DNA of 64,000 nucleotides. Origin: Alopecurus myosuroides. Lineage: Eukaryota; Streptophyta; Magnoliopsida; Poales; Poaceae. The notes under the pieces were generated by a model, which saw only the letters and a program-made list of their open reading frames with translations, had not been told where the DNA came from and did no database searches. Below, in pieces: positions 53,746 through 63,119 of this stretch (position 1 is the stretch's first letter; the number at the start of each line of letters is the position of its first letter). The stretch covers positions 315,151,682-315,215,681 of the forward strand of contig CM054060.1 of the NCBI GenBank assembly GCA_028641055.1, given 5' to 3'. Made by a program: the position numbers and the translations under genes.

Positions 53746-56193
53746 TCAAACACCGGTGTGGCGGGTACGGCAGTGGTTGGGCAGTTCGCGGTTGGTACGG
53801 TGGCAGCAACTGGAGTGGCGAAACGCAAGAACAAAAAGAAGAAGACGGCTCAGGTAGTGGCTACTGGGACTCACGAGGCAGCTGTAGCATTACCAGTTCC
53901 TGTGGTTGAACAGTTGGCCCTCCCCGCCGCTGGACCCGTGGGAGCTGATGTTGCCGCGGCAGTGACGGTTCGGAAGACTAGGTGCTGGAGATGCGAGGTG
54001 AACACACATGCGACGAGGGATTGTACGGTGGAACACTACTGCTATGTGTGCGACTCAAAAACGCACCCTATGAAGAAGTGTCCTACGCTCAGGCTTCCTA
54101 AGCCGACTGTGTCCATTGGTGGGATTGGTAGCTTGCATACGATGTTCTCCCAGTTTCCGGACAGCTTGTTTCAGGAGGGAGATGTGTCTGGAGGGCCGGT
54201 GGCGCTGGTCACTGTGGTTGGTTCTGCCGCTACGGCGAAACAGGTCGAGGCCACGGTTGCTCGCATGAGTTCTGCGCCGCGGTGGAAGTGGGAAGCACTT
54301 CCTAGCGGGGATAATCGGTTCAAGGTCGTGTTCCCGTCTGTGACAGAATTGGATAGATTTGATGGGATGGATTTCGGGGTGCCATCTCAATCTACTAGAC
54401 TGCTGTTCAGCAAGTGGAAGCCGGTAGACGTTGAGCCTAAGTTGGAGTTCGAGCAGGCATGGGTCCATGTGGAAGGTGTGCCAAATCCTTTGAGACACTT
54501 CTTGGGTCTGTGGGCGGTTGGATCCCTCATCGGTATTACTTTAGATGTGGACCTGTTGGCTCTACGTCGCAGAGGTATTGTTCGGCTGAGGTTGGCACTG
54601 TCAGATGACGAGGTGTTCAACAAGGTGGACGAGGTGGGTCCTTACGTGAGAACTGATGGTGTGCTGCGTTTGAAGGGATATAGCTTCACTTTTCGCCCGG
54701 AGCCTGAGGATTATGTGCCAGAGACAGATTTCGTACCTTATATGTGGGACTTGAAGACGCCCACGGAGTCTTCTACCAGGGGGGTCCGAGATGATGTACC
54801 TGATGCAGCTGCTGATCTGGAGGGCGATGCGGGAGATGCTACGAGTATGGCTATTGACTCGGTTCCTGCGGATGGTGGTAATACGGCCCATGCTGAGGCG
54901 TTGGAGTTGCTGAAGAGCTATGCATTGACGCCAATCAACTTGTCCCCGGCCACTCCTAGGGGAAAGGAGATTGTCCGGTCACTGCAGTCATCAGGCGATT
55001 TTCTCGCCAAGCTGGCGTCGGTGGAGACGCCGTCTTGTGCGGCTTCTTCGGGTGGTTCACAGGCGGCGGGATGCGCCAGTCCGATCGTCGCCCAGGCGGG
55101 GCGTAAGGACGCGCTGCAGGCGGTCCACAGCAGCTCCCGTCGGCTGGCAGCTGGGCCAGGCGGGGCGACCCTATCTGTCGCTCAGGCGGAGCTGACGGTA
55201 GGTGGCCCGTTAGGAGCTGGGCCCAGCTGCTCCAGGGCGCATGTTGCTGGGCCGGGCGGTTCGACGGTATCCACCGCCCAGGCGAAGCGGGTGGCGGATG
55301 CTGGGCCGGGCGGCTCGACGCCATCCACCGCCCAGGCGCAGCGGACGGAGGCCCATCCTGCGGCGCGCGGGGAGGAGATGGAGGCTACCGCCCAGGCGAC
55401 AGTTAGTGGCGGAGGGCGGGCTAGTGCTGGGCCTTCTCATGCACTGCCTGTGCCTGCCGCTACCAGGCGGGGCGGCTCGCAGTCACCTGCTGCGCGCGTC
55501 GACGACGGGCCGAGGGAGCGCACGCCCCCCCCGGTTCGTGAGGAGTCGATGGCTGCGGTTCCGGTCCCGGTCTTGGCGGATGTGGACATGGTGGTCGGGG
55601 GGGTTTCTTCTTCGACATTGCCCCCCTCCGCCGTGGCGCCTTCCTCTGGAGTTCTTGGGCAGCCTAAAGGTGGGCTGAGACGTAGCGCTCGCCACCTAGT
55701 TGCTGCAGACGGGGCTTCATCGACGGACGAGGACGCCATGTCCAAGGCCATGCGGCGAAAGGCGGCACTGTACTCAGCTCCACCGCAGGGTATGGGTTCT
55801 TATCCTCGTTCATTTCTTTCTTTTTCAGATACCAAGTTATCCTCTAGTTTAGGTGTAGTTGGTGTTTCATTAGGAAAAAATGACAAGGAGATCACGTTGT
55901 CCACTAATGTGTTGAAGCATATGGAATTTGATCGTTTAACGGTCAAACCGAGTGCTTCTTCCATGGTGGACATACCTCACATGGATGATGATTCAGCGTA
56001 TGCCTCTTCGGATGGACAGCTTTTATCACATCTAGTGGGGGAAGTGACTGAGGTGGGATTGGATGAGGACGGGCTTGGATCCTTAGTTGATCTATATGCA
56101 TCCGGCCGGAAATCCAAAACCGCTAAGCAAAAGAGGAAAAACTCACCGCGAAACGTTGCGAGACCGCCTAAAAATCCATGTGTTTCCCGATGA
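53746..56193 (+). CDS. LINE ORF1 (nucleic-acid-binding, 5' truncated)
   Basis: The frame is open from the insertion point; the first in-frame methionine is about residue 105, just after two zinc knuckles (CWRCEVNTHATRDC and CYVCDSKTHPMKKC, both C-x2-C-x4-H-x4-C). The true start is therefore missing. A lysine run (KRKNKKKK) precedes the knuckles. A DUF4283-like domain follows (LDRFDGMDFGVPSQSTRLLF...WVHVEGVPNPLRHFLGLWAV). The middle (about 440-600) is a low-complexity tract with repeated AGPGGST.STAQA units. The protein should coat LINE RNA. It ends at TGA 56191-56193, overlapping ORF2. Confidence 0.85.
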   Translation, partial: SNTGVAGTAVVGQFAVGTVAATGVAKRKNKKKKTAQVVATGTHEAAVALPVPVVEQLALPAAGPVGADVAAAVTVRKTRCWRCEVNTHATRDCTVEHYCYVCDSKTHPMKKCPTLRLPKPTVSIGGIGSLHTMFSQFPDSLFQEGDVSGGPVALVTVVGSAATAKQVEATVARMSSAPRWKWEALPSGDNRFKVVFPSVTELDRFDGMDFGVPSQSTRLLFSKWKPVDVEPKLEFEQAWVHVEGVPNPLRHFLGLWAVGSLIGITLDVDLLALRRRGIVRLRLALSDDEVFNKVDEVGPYVRTDGVLRLKGYSFTFRPEPEDYVPETDFVPYMWDLKTPTESSTRGVRDDVPDAAADLEGDAGDATSMAIDSVPADGGNTAHAEALELLKSYALTPINLSPATPRGKEIVRSLQSSGDFLAKLASVETPSCAASSGGSQAAGCASPIVAQAGRKDALQAVHSSSRRLAAGPGGATLSVAQAELTVGGPLGAGPSCSRAHVAGPGGSTVSTAQAKRVADAGPGGSTPSTAQAQRTEAHPAARGEEMEATAQATVSGGGRASAGPSHALPVPAATRRGGSQSPAARVDDGPRERTPPPVREESMAAVPVPVLADVDMVVGGVSSSTLPPSAVAPSSGVLGQPKGGLRRSARHLVAADGASSTDEDAMSKAMRRKAALYSAPPQGMGSYPRSFLSFSDTKLSSSLGVVGVSLGKNDKEITLSTNVLKHMEFDRLTVKPSASSMVDIPHMDDDSAYASSDGQLLSHLVGEVTEVGLDEDGLGSLVDLYASGRKSKTAKQKRKNSPRNVARPPKNPCVSR

Positions 56194-59100
56194 ATGGCTT
56201 ATTCACTAATAGCAGAGGTCTTGGAGACTTGGCTAAACATTTGAATATTGCACAATACGTCAGGGATCACGATTTGGACTTTCTGGCTATCTCCGAAACA
56301 GGGAGGCGAGATTTCCAAGTGAGTGTTTTGAACCGCCTTTCAGGTGGTATCGACTTTACTTGGCATTCTATTCCTCCTCGCGGCAGGTCGGGGGGTATCT
56401 TACTAGGCGTTAAAACTGACTCCTTTGATGTGTTAGCAAGGTCGGATGGTGATTTTCATATTAAATTACACCTCCGTAACCGTGCCGACAATTTCGTATG
56501 GAGTTTAGTCGCTGTGTATGGTGCTGCCCAGGAAGAGTTCAAAGAGGCTTTTCTTCGGGAATTGGTTAACTTGGCTAATACTAATCCACATCCAATATTA
56601 ATTGGTGGCGATTTTAATATGCTAAGGTTTCCATACGAGAAAAGCCGGGGACGGTTTGATGGTCATTGGCCTTTCCTGTTCAACGCTGTCATTGATAGTT
56701 TGGACTTGAGAGAGGTTTACATGTCCGGAAGACAGTTCACCTGGGCAAATAGTTTGCCGGAGCCTACATACGAAAAGCTAGATCGCGTATTAATGAGTAC
56801 CGATTGGGAAGTTAAATTCCCATTGGTAACGGTACGTGCTCTAGAACGTATTGAGTCTCTGTCAGACCACGCCCCTTTGCTTCTTTCAACTGGTACATCA
56901 AAACCAAAAGGCCATACTCAGTTCAAGTTTGAACTAGGTTGGTTTTTGAGAGATGGTTTCGATGATCTAGTAAAGAAAGTATGGCATAAACCGGTTGTAG
57001 GTGATAACCCGATACGGAGGTGGAATAATAAAATGCGCAATTTGCGTAAATATCTCCGTGGATGGGCGAGACATACGACCGGGATGCTAAAGAAGGAGAA
57101 AGAACGTCTTTGTTCCATTATTGATGAGTTGGACCGGCTCGCAGAAACTAGGTTGCTATCTATGCAAGAGATTGAACTGAAAAGTCAATCCAATGCGAAA
57201 GTAGCACATATGTTGCGGGAAGAGGAACTCAAATGGTATCAAAGATCGAAGGCTCAATTCATTCTTGAAGGAGATTCGAATACTCGTTATTTCCATAATG
57301 TTGCTAATGGCAGACATAGGAAAAAACGGATTCAAAGTCTCCAACAAGAGGAAGGTCTCATCGAGGGACAAGAGTGTCTCAAGACTTATATCACAAAGTT
57401 CTATAAAGATCTGTTTGGGGCTCCCGAAGTGGGTAATATTACCATGGATGAGAGCCGCACAGATGATATTCCCCAAGTTTCAATGGAAGAAAACGCTTTT
57501 CTTACTGCTCCCTTCTCTGAAGAGGAGGTAAAGAAGGCGATATTTCAGATGGAACATAATAAGGCACCTGGTCCAGATGGTTGTCCGGCAGAGTTCTATC
57601 AGCATTTTTGGGAAATTATTAAACATGATCTCTTAGAAATGTTTGATAGCTTGCAGAGTGGACATCTGGAGTTATATCGCCTTAATTTTGGGGAAATCGT
57701 TTTGTTACCTAAGGTTTTGAACGCAGAACGGATACAACAGTACCGTCCTATTTGCCTTCTTAACGTTAGTTTCAAAATCTTTACTAAGGTTGCAACTATT
57801 AGGCTGAATTCGGTGGCAGACCATGTGGTAAAACCTACACAGACTGCTTTTATGCAGGGTAGGAATATCCTAGATGGGGTCGTGACTTTACACGAAACCG
57901 TACATGAGCTGCACACGAAAAAGCTTAATGGGGTAATCCTCAAAATAGACTTTGAAAAGGCTTATGATAAAGTGAATTGGGAGTTTCTACAACAGACTCT
58001 GAGAATGAAAGGATTTTCAGAGGAGTGGTGTACCCTAGTTCGCAGTTTCGTAGCTGGAGGAAGTGTGGCTATCAAAGTCAATGACGATATTGGCCGGTAC
58101 TTCCAAACAAAGAAAGGCTTGAGACAAGGTGATCCGCTATCGCCCGTATTGTTTAATATTGTGGCAGATATGTTAGCAATCATGATCGATCGAGCCAAAG
58201 AAAATGGCCTAATTGAGGGAATAATTCCACATCTTGTAGATGGGGGATTGTCGATCCTTCAATATGCAGACGATACAATTCTATTTATGGAGCATGATTT
58301 GGAGAAAGCGGCGAATCTGAAATTAATACTTTCAGCGTTCGAGCGTTTATCCGGATTAAAAATTAATTTCCATAAAAGCGAATTGTTCTGCTTTGGCGAG
58401 GCCCATGATGCAGTTGCGCAGTATACCGAGTTATTCGGATGCGAGCAAGGTCAGTTTCCTATTAAGTATCTGGGAATACCAATACATTACAGGAGATTGA
58501 CTAATGCAGAATGGGGCCAAGTCGAAGAGCGTCTGCAGAAAAGGCTAGCTAGTTGGAAAGGAAAATTGTTGTCACTTGGTGGACGACTGGTACTCATTAA
58601 TTCAGTCCTTACTAATATGGTACTGTATATGATATCATTCTTCCAGTTACCCAAAGGAGTCTTAAAAAGATTGGATTACTTCCGATCTAGATTCTTTTGG
58701 CAAGGTGACAACGAGAAAAAGAAATATCGATTGGCCAGATGGGATGTAGTTTGTCGTCCACGAGATCAAGGGGGGCTTGGTATTCATGATCTCCATGTCA
58801 AGAATTCAGCCCTACTTGGTAAATGGATTTTTAAACTACTAACCGAAGACGGCGTTTGGCAGACTATCCTGAAACGCAAATACATAGGCTCGAAAGCAAT
58901 GTCACAGGTCACGTGGAGACCAGGTGATTCACACTTTTGGGCTGGACTCATGGCGACCAAAAATAAGTTTTTTCGCTATGGGGTATTTAAGATTAAGGAT
59001 GGATCACAGATACGGTTCTGGGAGGACAAGTGGTTAGGCAATACCACACTCAGAGAACAGTATCCGGCCTTGTACACCATTGCGCGACATAAGGAGGATA

Positions 59101-59867
59101 CGCTGGCTACGGTCATGCAAACATCACCTCCTAATGTTACGTTCAGGCGAGATTTAATCGGGCCTAGACTAGTGTCTTGGCAAAACCTGGTTGATAGATT
59201 AACTACAGTTACTCTTACACCAGGCGCCGATGAATTTCGATGGAAGATCACTAAGAATGGACAGTTCTCGGTGGACTCCATGTACAGAGCCCTAATCCAG
59301 TCGGATATGCCAATCGATATATTCAAAAATGTATGGCGTATGAAAGTGCCGTTGAAGATTAAGATCTTCGCGTGGTACCTTCGTAAGGGGGTCATACTCA
59401 CAAAAGATAATCTTGTCAAACGTAATTGGCATGGAAGCTCTAAGTGTGTTTCTTGTTCTCACGATGAGACAATTAAACACTTATTCTTTGATTGCCCATT
59501 TGCGCGTTCTATATGGTCCGCTATCCAAATGGCTTCGAATCTATATCAACCCACTTCCGTTGCGAATATATTCGGTAACTGGTTGAATGGGGTAGATAAA
59601 CGATTTAAGACTATTATTAGGGTAGGAGCGCTTGCAGTTATCTGGTCGCTCTGGCTATGTAGAAATGACAAGATTTTCAATGATAAAATTTTTTCTCGTA
59701 TGCAGGTTCTATTCAGGAGCACAGGTATTCTCCGTTCGTGGTCCACATTACAGCGAGGGGAGTTACGAGGCCTTTTTATGGAGGCATGTGCACGACTGGA
59801 GCAGGTGGCGAGGGATATTTTTATCCCACATGGATGGCCGCTTGATCTACGGATTGAGGCTCCATAG
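56178..59867 (+). CDS. LINE ORF2 (endonuclease, reverse transcriptase, zf-RVT)
   Basis: 1,229 codons, intact. The AP-like endonuclease has AISETGRR, VAVYG, IGGDFN (about 142-147), LDRVL and SDHAP (about 229). The RT has HNKAPGPDGCPAEFY, LKIDFEKAYDKVNW, GLRQGDPLSPVLFN and YADD (696-699), then YLGIPIHYRRL and SLGGRLVLINSVL. The C-terminal zf-RVT region has CVSCSHDETIKHLFFDCPFA. ATGs at 56178 and 56190 are both possible; the second forms ATGA with the ORF1 stop, a stop/restart overlap. Confidence 0.95.
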   Translation: MCFPMNGLFTNSRGLGDLAKHLNIAQYVRDHDLDFLAISETGRRDFQVSVLNRLSGGIDFTWHSIPPRGRSGGILLGVKTDSFDVLARSDGDFHIKLHLRNRADNFVWSLVAVYGAAQEEFKEAFLRELVNLANTNPHPILIGGDFNMLRFPYEKSRGRFDGHWPFLFNAVIDSLDLREVYMSGRQFTWANSLPEPTYEKLDRVLMSTDWEVKFPLVTVRALERIESLSDHAPLLLSTGTSKPKGHTQFKFELGWFLRDGFDDLVKKVWHKPVVGDNPIRRWNNKMRNLRKYLRGWARHTTGMLKKEKERLCSIIDELDRLAETRLLSMQEIELKSQSNAKVAHMLREEELKWYQRSKAQFILEGDSNTRYFHNVANGRHRKKRIQSLQQEEGLIEGQECLKTYITKFYKDLFGAPEVGNITMDESRTDDIPQVSMEENAFLTAPFSEEEVKKAIFQMEHNKAPGPDGCPAEFYQHFWEIIKHDLLEMFDSLQSGHLELYRLNFGEIVLLPKVLNAERIQQYRPICLLNVSFKIFTKVATIRLNSVADHVVKPTQTAFMQGRNILDGVVTLHETVHELHTKKLNGVILKIDFEKAYDKVNWEFLQQTLRMKGFSEEWCTLVRSFVAGGSVAIKVNDDIGRYFQTKKGLRQGDPLSPVLFNIVADMLAIMIDRAKENGLIEGIIPHLVDGGLSILQYADDTILFMEHDLEKAANLKLILSAFERLSGLKINFHKSELFCFGEAHDAVAQYTELFGCEQGQFPIKYLGIPIHYRRLTNAEWGQVEERLQKRLASWKGKLLSLGGRLVLINSVLTNMVLYMISFFQLPKGVLKRLDYFRSRFFWQGDNEKKKYRLARWDVVCRPRDQGGLGIHDLHVKNSALLGKWIFKLLTEDGVWQTILKRKYIGSKAMSQVTWRPGDSHFWAGLMATKNKFFRYGVFKIKDGSQIRFWEDKWLGNTTLREQYPALYTIARHKEDTLATVMQTSPPNVTFRRDLIGPRLVSWQNLVDRLTTVTLTPGADEFRWKITKNGQFSVDSMYRALIQSDMPIDIFKNVWRMKVPLKIKIFAWYLRKGVILTKDNLVKRNWHGSSKCVSCSHDETIKHLFFDCPFARSIWSAIQMASNLYQPTSVANIFGNWLNGVDKRFKTIIRVGALAVIWSLWLCRNDKIFNDKIFSRMQVLFRSTGILRSWSTLQRGELRGLFMEACARLEQVARDIFIPHGWPLDLRIEAP

Positions 59868-60043
59868 CATTGACATTCTACAGAGGATTTCGTAGCTTTA
59901 CAGTCTACAGAGGATTTTGTAGCTTTGTCATTTTTGTTTATTTTCATTTTCGGATTGAGGCTGTGTGCATCTCACGATGCAGAGGCCGGGTGTAATGCTT
60001 TAATTTTTGAGTAATAAAGCCCTTTATCAAAAAAAAAAAAAAA
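59868..60043 (+). terminator. LINE 3'UTR, poly(A) signal and tail
   Basis: It has an imperfect direct repeat of TCTACAGAGGATTTYGTAGC (starts about 59878 and 59907), the poly(A) signal AATAAA at 60013-60018 and an A run from about 60029 to 60043 that merges with the duplication at 60044. Confidence 0.85.
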
Positions 60044-60057
60044 AAGGTGTTCAAAGA
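60044..60057. repeat. LINE target-site duplication, right copy
   Basis: AAGGTGTTCAAAGA as at 53732-53745. The F-box frame goes on from it as CTGLQVLHLMSC. Confidence 0.9.
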
Positions 60058-60874
60058 CTGCACCGGGCTGCAGGTGCTTCACCTCATGTCCTGTTGCTGT
60101 GCACATCCCACTCTGGTGGTGGACGCGGCGTGTTCACAGATAAGGGAGCTCGTCTTGGAAGAGTGTTCCTTCTTTGTGATCGAGCTACGCAACCTCCCAA
60201 TGCTTGTCCGCCTGGCGTGCTGCGTAACCAACACAGCGAGTATTGTATTCGGCTCGGTTCCGAGCCTCATGGACACTAACCTCACATTCTCTCTAGAGAG
60301 TGATAGTATAGTGGCGGCACGGTGGATAGATGAGTTTGACTCGTTCCTCAGTATGTCCCCCACCATGGCAAACCTCGTCATCCGATTTACCGGGCTGAGA
60401 AGATGGATTGGGGCGAGTCGTCCGGAGAGGAAGTTGCCGGACCTGAAAAGGCTCCTTGTTGCTGACATGCCTTCGAACTGGGACATATCATGGACACGTA
60501 GCCTCCTTATGGCCTCGACATTTCTTGAGGTCTTGCACATCCACGTGCCTCGCTCGGAAACAGAGCCAGATTACCTGCGTGGGATGAATTGGAAGAAATC
60601 ACGCAATGAGCTTCGGCACCATCACCTCAAGGAGCTGGTCGTGATTGGATTCACACAGCGCAATATATGGCTTTTTAAGTATGTTGTGAGGATGTGCACA
60701 TCGTTGCAACGCGTTGTTCTGCTAAAGGATGGGCATGTTCTGTACAACGGACTCTGGGATTGGCGGATGGTCGGGCAGCAAACATGTTCGTGGAGCGATG
60801 ATGAAAAAATTGTAGTGAGAGGAATGCTAAAAAAGTTTGGGCTCAGGCCTCTTGTGGAACTGATCTTGGGATAA

Positions 60875-61250
60875 TCTCTTTATTGACTCTCATGTGCACA
60901 TTGTTACTGAGCCTAGAGGGATCTTGTAATCGATGGGAAAATAGGTTTGTTCTTAGTTTAGTTGCATTCCATAGATGTCCATTGTCGAATTCTGAAATGC
61001 TACTAGTATAGTTTCTGAGAGTGGCATGAAGAGTATGCCAACATCCTTGGAAGCCTGCAATCTCAAGCTTAGATGGTACGTATAACTCCTCAGCTCGACC
61101 TCTACTTCCTCTGAACCAGACTCCACAGCCATGTATTTACGAACATGATTTTTTTTATTTAGGCAATGAACCGTAGAACAATTGTTCTGCGGTATATTTT
61201 CTATATATATAAAAATATGCACAAGTTCCACAGAACAACCAATTAACCTA
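60875..61250 (+). other. F-box gene 3' flank
   Basis: AT-rich DNA after the TAA, likely holding the 3'UTR (GGGAAAATAGG near 60935); no clear AATAAA. A minus-strand frame of 92 codons (61231-60953) shows no recognisable domain and I do not call it. A near-perfect 24-bp palindrome lies at 61170-61193. Confidence 0.4.
61170..61193. repeat. 24-bp palindrome
   Basis: ACCGTAGAACAA then TTGTTCTGCGGT; it is self-complementary except for one T/C mismatch pair. It could be a cruciform or a remnant transposon end. Confidence 0.5.
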
Positions 61251-61289
61251 TTCCAGCTTTCTCTAACATGAGGGTGAAAAAAAACTGAA

Positions 61290-63060
61290 AACTAAGAAAG
61301 AGACAACTCAATCCAATCTTTCAGACAAGCAACATGCTTGGTCTTTATTCTGTAGGTAATAATGGAAGGTTCTTTCTTGAGGACAATACGCCAAGTCTGA
61401 ATGCTGGTGGGTCTGGTTCCTCTGCACATTTTTTTCATTGCGCTGCATCCAGATGTTCCAACTCCCCATGATGACAATTTCCGTAGCAATTTGTTTGGGA
61501 AGTGACCACAATGCCTGTTCACAATCATCCAAAACAGAAATGCCTCTCTTCCTGTCTTGAAGTATAGATACCTTGCAGTCTAATGCAAAAGGACAATCCC
61601 AAAAAAAGGTGCAAATGTTTCCAGGGAATTTGAGTTGCAAAGTGCTCATGTATAGTCTGGTAAATGGAACGACTTACGGAGAAGCAGACTTCTTGAATTA
61701 AGTCTATCTTTGAGTAATAACCAAAAGAAGACTCTGAATTTGAGAATCGTGGCACTTCTCCATAATCTTTTGAATAAATACGGAGCTGCAGGAGCATCCA
61801 TGAGACGTTTGTATATTTTCATAGAGGAATAAATAGTACTACCTCCGGTCCGTTTAAAGTGTCAGAAGTTTACACAGTTGTAGGCAAAATTTAGGCTAGC
61901 TCTCCGACACTTAATTAGGACAGGAGGGAGTAGTACCTTCATTAATTGTCCAAATGTCCGGATTAGTACTCAGCTAAATGATTTGCGTATCTTGCTCGAG
62001 ATTCTGTAGCTGTTGGAATGCCTAGATGGAGAGGTGTGAAGAAGTTGTCTTCAACTGATTCTGCCTGGATATAATTCTTACTGTTTTGATTACTGTTCAG
62101 ACAGCAGGAAAATCTTTGCAGCTCTGAATATTCCATTGATCTTTCCGCATCATGATTGTGTTTCCTTCTTCTACCTGGCAGATACTCATCTTCTTGTATT
62201 CTGGAATTAGTTTTGTTAAGCTTCTCCGCCAGAAGGACCCTACTGGTCTTTCATCAATTTCCCTGTCGGAATAATATTTCTCCTTGACAAAATTAATCCA
62301 TGAAAGATTATGAGAGTTAAAGAACTTATGCAAATGCTTCATAAGAAGATCTTTGTTGTGGGAAGATAAGTCAATCACACACAGTCCTCCTTGCTCCTTC
62401 GGTTTGCAAACTTTATCCCGCGAAATGAGAGCAATTCCTCGGTCTTCCATACCATACTTTATCCAGAAGCAATGCTTCATGAACTTGTTGATTTGTTCAA
62501 TAACTGATACTAGAATGTTGTGAATGCTCATGCATAAATCTGGAAGGCATGAGAACACTGACTTGATGAGTTGCAGTTTTCCCCCATAGGAAAGCATTGA
62601 GTAGCAGCCAAAAAGTCTTTGGTGTACCCGATTTAAAAGAGGGGAGTAGTCAATCACTTTAGTCTTAGAAAGACATGAAGGCAAATCAAGGTACGGAATT
62701 GGCAAATCTCCAACAGCACATCCAATAGCCAAAGCAAGATGTTGAAATCTGTCTTAAGGAATATTGATAGGGAATAAATTGGATTTCTCATAATTCACCT
62801 TGAGTCCAGTATAGTTTGAAAAGTGTAGGAGGAGATTTTTTGCAAATCAAAATAGTAAATCGTGAACGATCGGAAAATCTGGGCAAGAATGTGATGACAA
62901 AGGAGCAGATATCAAATTGTTTCTCATAGCCTCATTGAAGAATATCTGAGATAGATTTGTCCTCCCAACATATCGAAAGCCTTTCCAAAGTCTAGCTTGA
63001 GGACAATAACTATCATTTTGTCCACATTGATGTAGGTGCTCCGCCATTCCTCTCCCAAAC
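61290..63060 (-). pseudogene. Degenerate LINE ORF2, RT to C-terminus
   Basis: Minus strand, from high to low coordinates. LKLDFGKAFDMLGG (about 63000) is an RT palm motif; after a deletion come SNYTGLKVNYEKSNLFPINI and PIPYLDLPSCLSK (about 62800-62640). YSMLSYGGKLQLIKSVFSCL and KPKEQGGLCVIDLSSHNKDL follow (to 62100). Further zf-RVT-like C-terminal pieces are ICTFFWDCPFALDCK and IVIMGSWNIWMQRNEKNV (61650-61310). Several stops and shifts are present, and a Stowaway MITE sits inside. It differs from the intact LINE upstream, so it is an older, separate family member. Confidence 0.75.
61839..61930. mobile_element. Stowaway-like MITE in the LINE remnant
   Basis: TA|CTACCTCCGGTCCGTTTAA and GACAGGAGGGAG|TA form imperfect inverted ends with TA duplications. 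CTCCGACACTTAA against TTTAAAGTGTCAGAAG extends the stem. Length 92 bp. Confidence 0.75.
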
Positions 63061-63119
63061 AGCTAGTGTTCTGAATTCCTCAATTGAGTCAAATACATAA
63101 TAGCATCATTTGCATTATT

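Larger units (their letters stand above)
53746..60043 (+). mobile_element. L1-type plant LINE, nearly full length
   Basis: 6.3 kb between 14-bp duplications, with open ORF1 and ORF2, a 160-bp 3'UTR and a poly(A) tail of about 15. ORF1 is open at the very 5' base and has no ATG near its start, so the copy is 5'-truncated by an unknown, probably short amount. Both ORFs lack stops and shifts, so the insertion is recent. It lies in the sense direction in the F-box CDS. Confidence 0.9.
53063..60874 (+). pseudogene. F-box/LRR protein gene, disrupted by a LINE
   Basis: The CDS runs 53063-53745 and resumes at 60058-60874; removing the LINE and one 14-bp duplication restores a 499-codon frame. Residues about 15-50 are an F-box (LSALPDELILLIVSSLDTQT...RRWARIP). 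Leucine-rich segments follow (VKTLRLEFF, LRSLTLGKYCALPPLHIYST, LTKLVLRDM, GLQVLHLMSC, IRELVLEECSFFVI). The C-terminus resembles an FBD region (LKELVVIGFTQRNIWLFKYV, RMCTSLQRVVLL). Such proteins recruit targets to SCF ubiquitin ligases; a named orthologue is not recognised. As it stands the first part reads 37 codons into the LINE and stops at 53857. The 5'UTR is also split by the Tat element. Apart from the insertions no decay is seen. Confidence 0.85.

Noticed and set aside
53063..53857. 264-codon frame as a complete F-box gene
   Set aside because: The last 37 codons are LINE sequence; the true frame continues at 60058.
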